From: Hyphomicrobiaceae bacterium UBA4460 | GTDB taxonomy: Bacteria > Pseudomonadota > Alphaproteobacteria > Rhizobiales > Methyloligellaceae | Assembly: GCA_002390155.1 (NCBI GenBank) | Contig: DGOS01000077.1 | Location: 1 to 6,001, forward strand | Direction of reading: 5' to 3' | Length of the DNA: 6,001 bases | Shown here: positions 5,819 to 6,001 of the stretch, in pieces | How the letters are laid out: each line of letters begins with the position of its first letter | How positions within the stretch are numbered: position 1 is the first letter of the stretch | Program-made: the position numbers and the translations under genes | Notes under the pieces: generated by a model | Seen by the model: only the letters and a program-made list of their open reading frames with translations | Told to the model about the DNA's origin: nothing | Database searches by the model: none

Positions 5819-6001
5819 CTAGGACGTCTCGCGAACGTCGACGAAGCGTCCGGCAATCGCGGCGGCCGCGGCCATTTGCGGCGACACCAGATGCGTGCGG
5901 CCAAGGCGGCCCTGGCGGCCTTCGAAGTTGCGGTTCGAGGTGGACGCACAGCGTTCGCCAGGGCTGAGCTTGTCGGGGTTCATGGCAAGACACATGGAGC
6001 A
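5819..6001 (-). CDS. leuC: 3-isopropylmalate dehydratase large subunit, C-terminal fragment
   Basis: The last 60 residues and the TAG stop of LeuC lie in the window. The rest is beyond the right edge. The fragment begins [12 protein letters not shown], in which the Cys-x2-Cys pair supplies two of the three cysteine ligands of the [4Fe-4S] cluster. It continues with the hallmark [14 protein letters not shown] (18-31) and [21 protein letters not shown] near the end, which identifies LeuC rather than aconitase. LeuC pairs with LeuD to isomerise 2-isopropylmalate to 3-isopropylmalate. The frame is complete to the stop with no sign of decay. The methyltransferase gene follows on the same strand. 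Confidence 0.96.
   Translation of the reverse strand, partial: CSMCLAMNPDKLSPGERCASTSNRNFEGRQGRLGRTHLVSPQMAAAAAIAGRFVDVRETS

Noticed and set aside
5794..5949. Upstream extension of the methyltransferase from a GTG at 5949
   Set aside because: It overlaps the leuC C-terminus in another frame. The GTG at 5793 has a GGGAG site and the family-typical N-terminus.
5029..5967. Long plus-strand open frame (312 residues) opposite the methyltransferase
   Set aside because: It is antisense to a clear SAM methyltransferase, with high-GC shadow composition and no recognisable domain.
1..6001. CRISPR array, tRNA/rRNA, insertion sequence, prophage or defence island
   Set aside because: No regular repeat-spacer pattern, tRNA-like fold, transposase, integrase or terminal inverted repeats were seen. 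Gene content and composition are uniform housekeeping chromosome.

Overview
The window is a chromosomal housekeeping region from a GC-rich bacterium, most likely an alphaproteobacterium of the Rhizobiales/Hyphomicrobiales type. The evidence is high GC, strong Shine-Dalgarno sites, and the grouping of split leucine-biosynthesis genes (leuC, leuD, leuB) with asd, which is typical of that order. A genus cannot be named from the sequence alone.

Layout. At the right edge, on the minus strand, is the last 60 residues of leuC (5819-6001). It is followed closely on the same strand by a SAM-dependent methyltransferase (5023-5793, GTG start), a small PF06262-type zincin metallopeptidase coupled to it by an ATGA overlap (4619-5026), and, after a 130-nt gap, a secreted protein with a second, unrelated HExxH motif (3868-4488). 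A two-gene plus-strand unit comes next: a membrane-anchored bacterial PH-domain protein (3103-3498) and a three-helix membrane protein (3511-3834). Then come leuD on the minus strand (2377-2982), a small exported protein on the plus strand (1941-2360), and leuB on the minus strand (753-1859). A secreted six-cysteine protein (91-747) follows leuB after 5 nt. The first 8 codons of a gene that is very probably asd (1-24, minus) sit at the left edge.

How the genes work together. LeuC and LeuD form isopropylmalate isomerase and LeuB is the next enzyme, so the three leucine genes lie within about 5.3 kb on one strand. Plus-strand genes separate leuC from leuD and leuD from leuB, so they must be transcribed as at least three units: leuC-methyltransferase-metallopeptidase(s), leuD alone, and leuB-secreted protein(-asd). 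Divergent promoter regions are expected at 2983-3102 and 1860-1940, and convergent gene ends lie at 2361-2376 and 3835-3867. The remaining genes are accessory envelope or hypothetical functions with no visible link to leucine synthesis.

I saw no mobile element, CRISPR array, tRNA, rRNA or defence system. The region reads as ordinary conserved chromosome. The least explained items are the two adjacent but unrelated zincins, the conserved-looking exported proteins, and an open but probably non-coding gap between the zincins.
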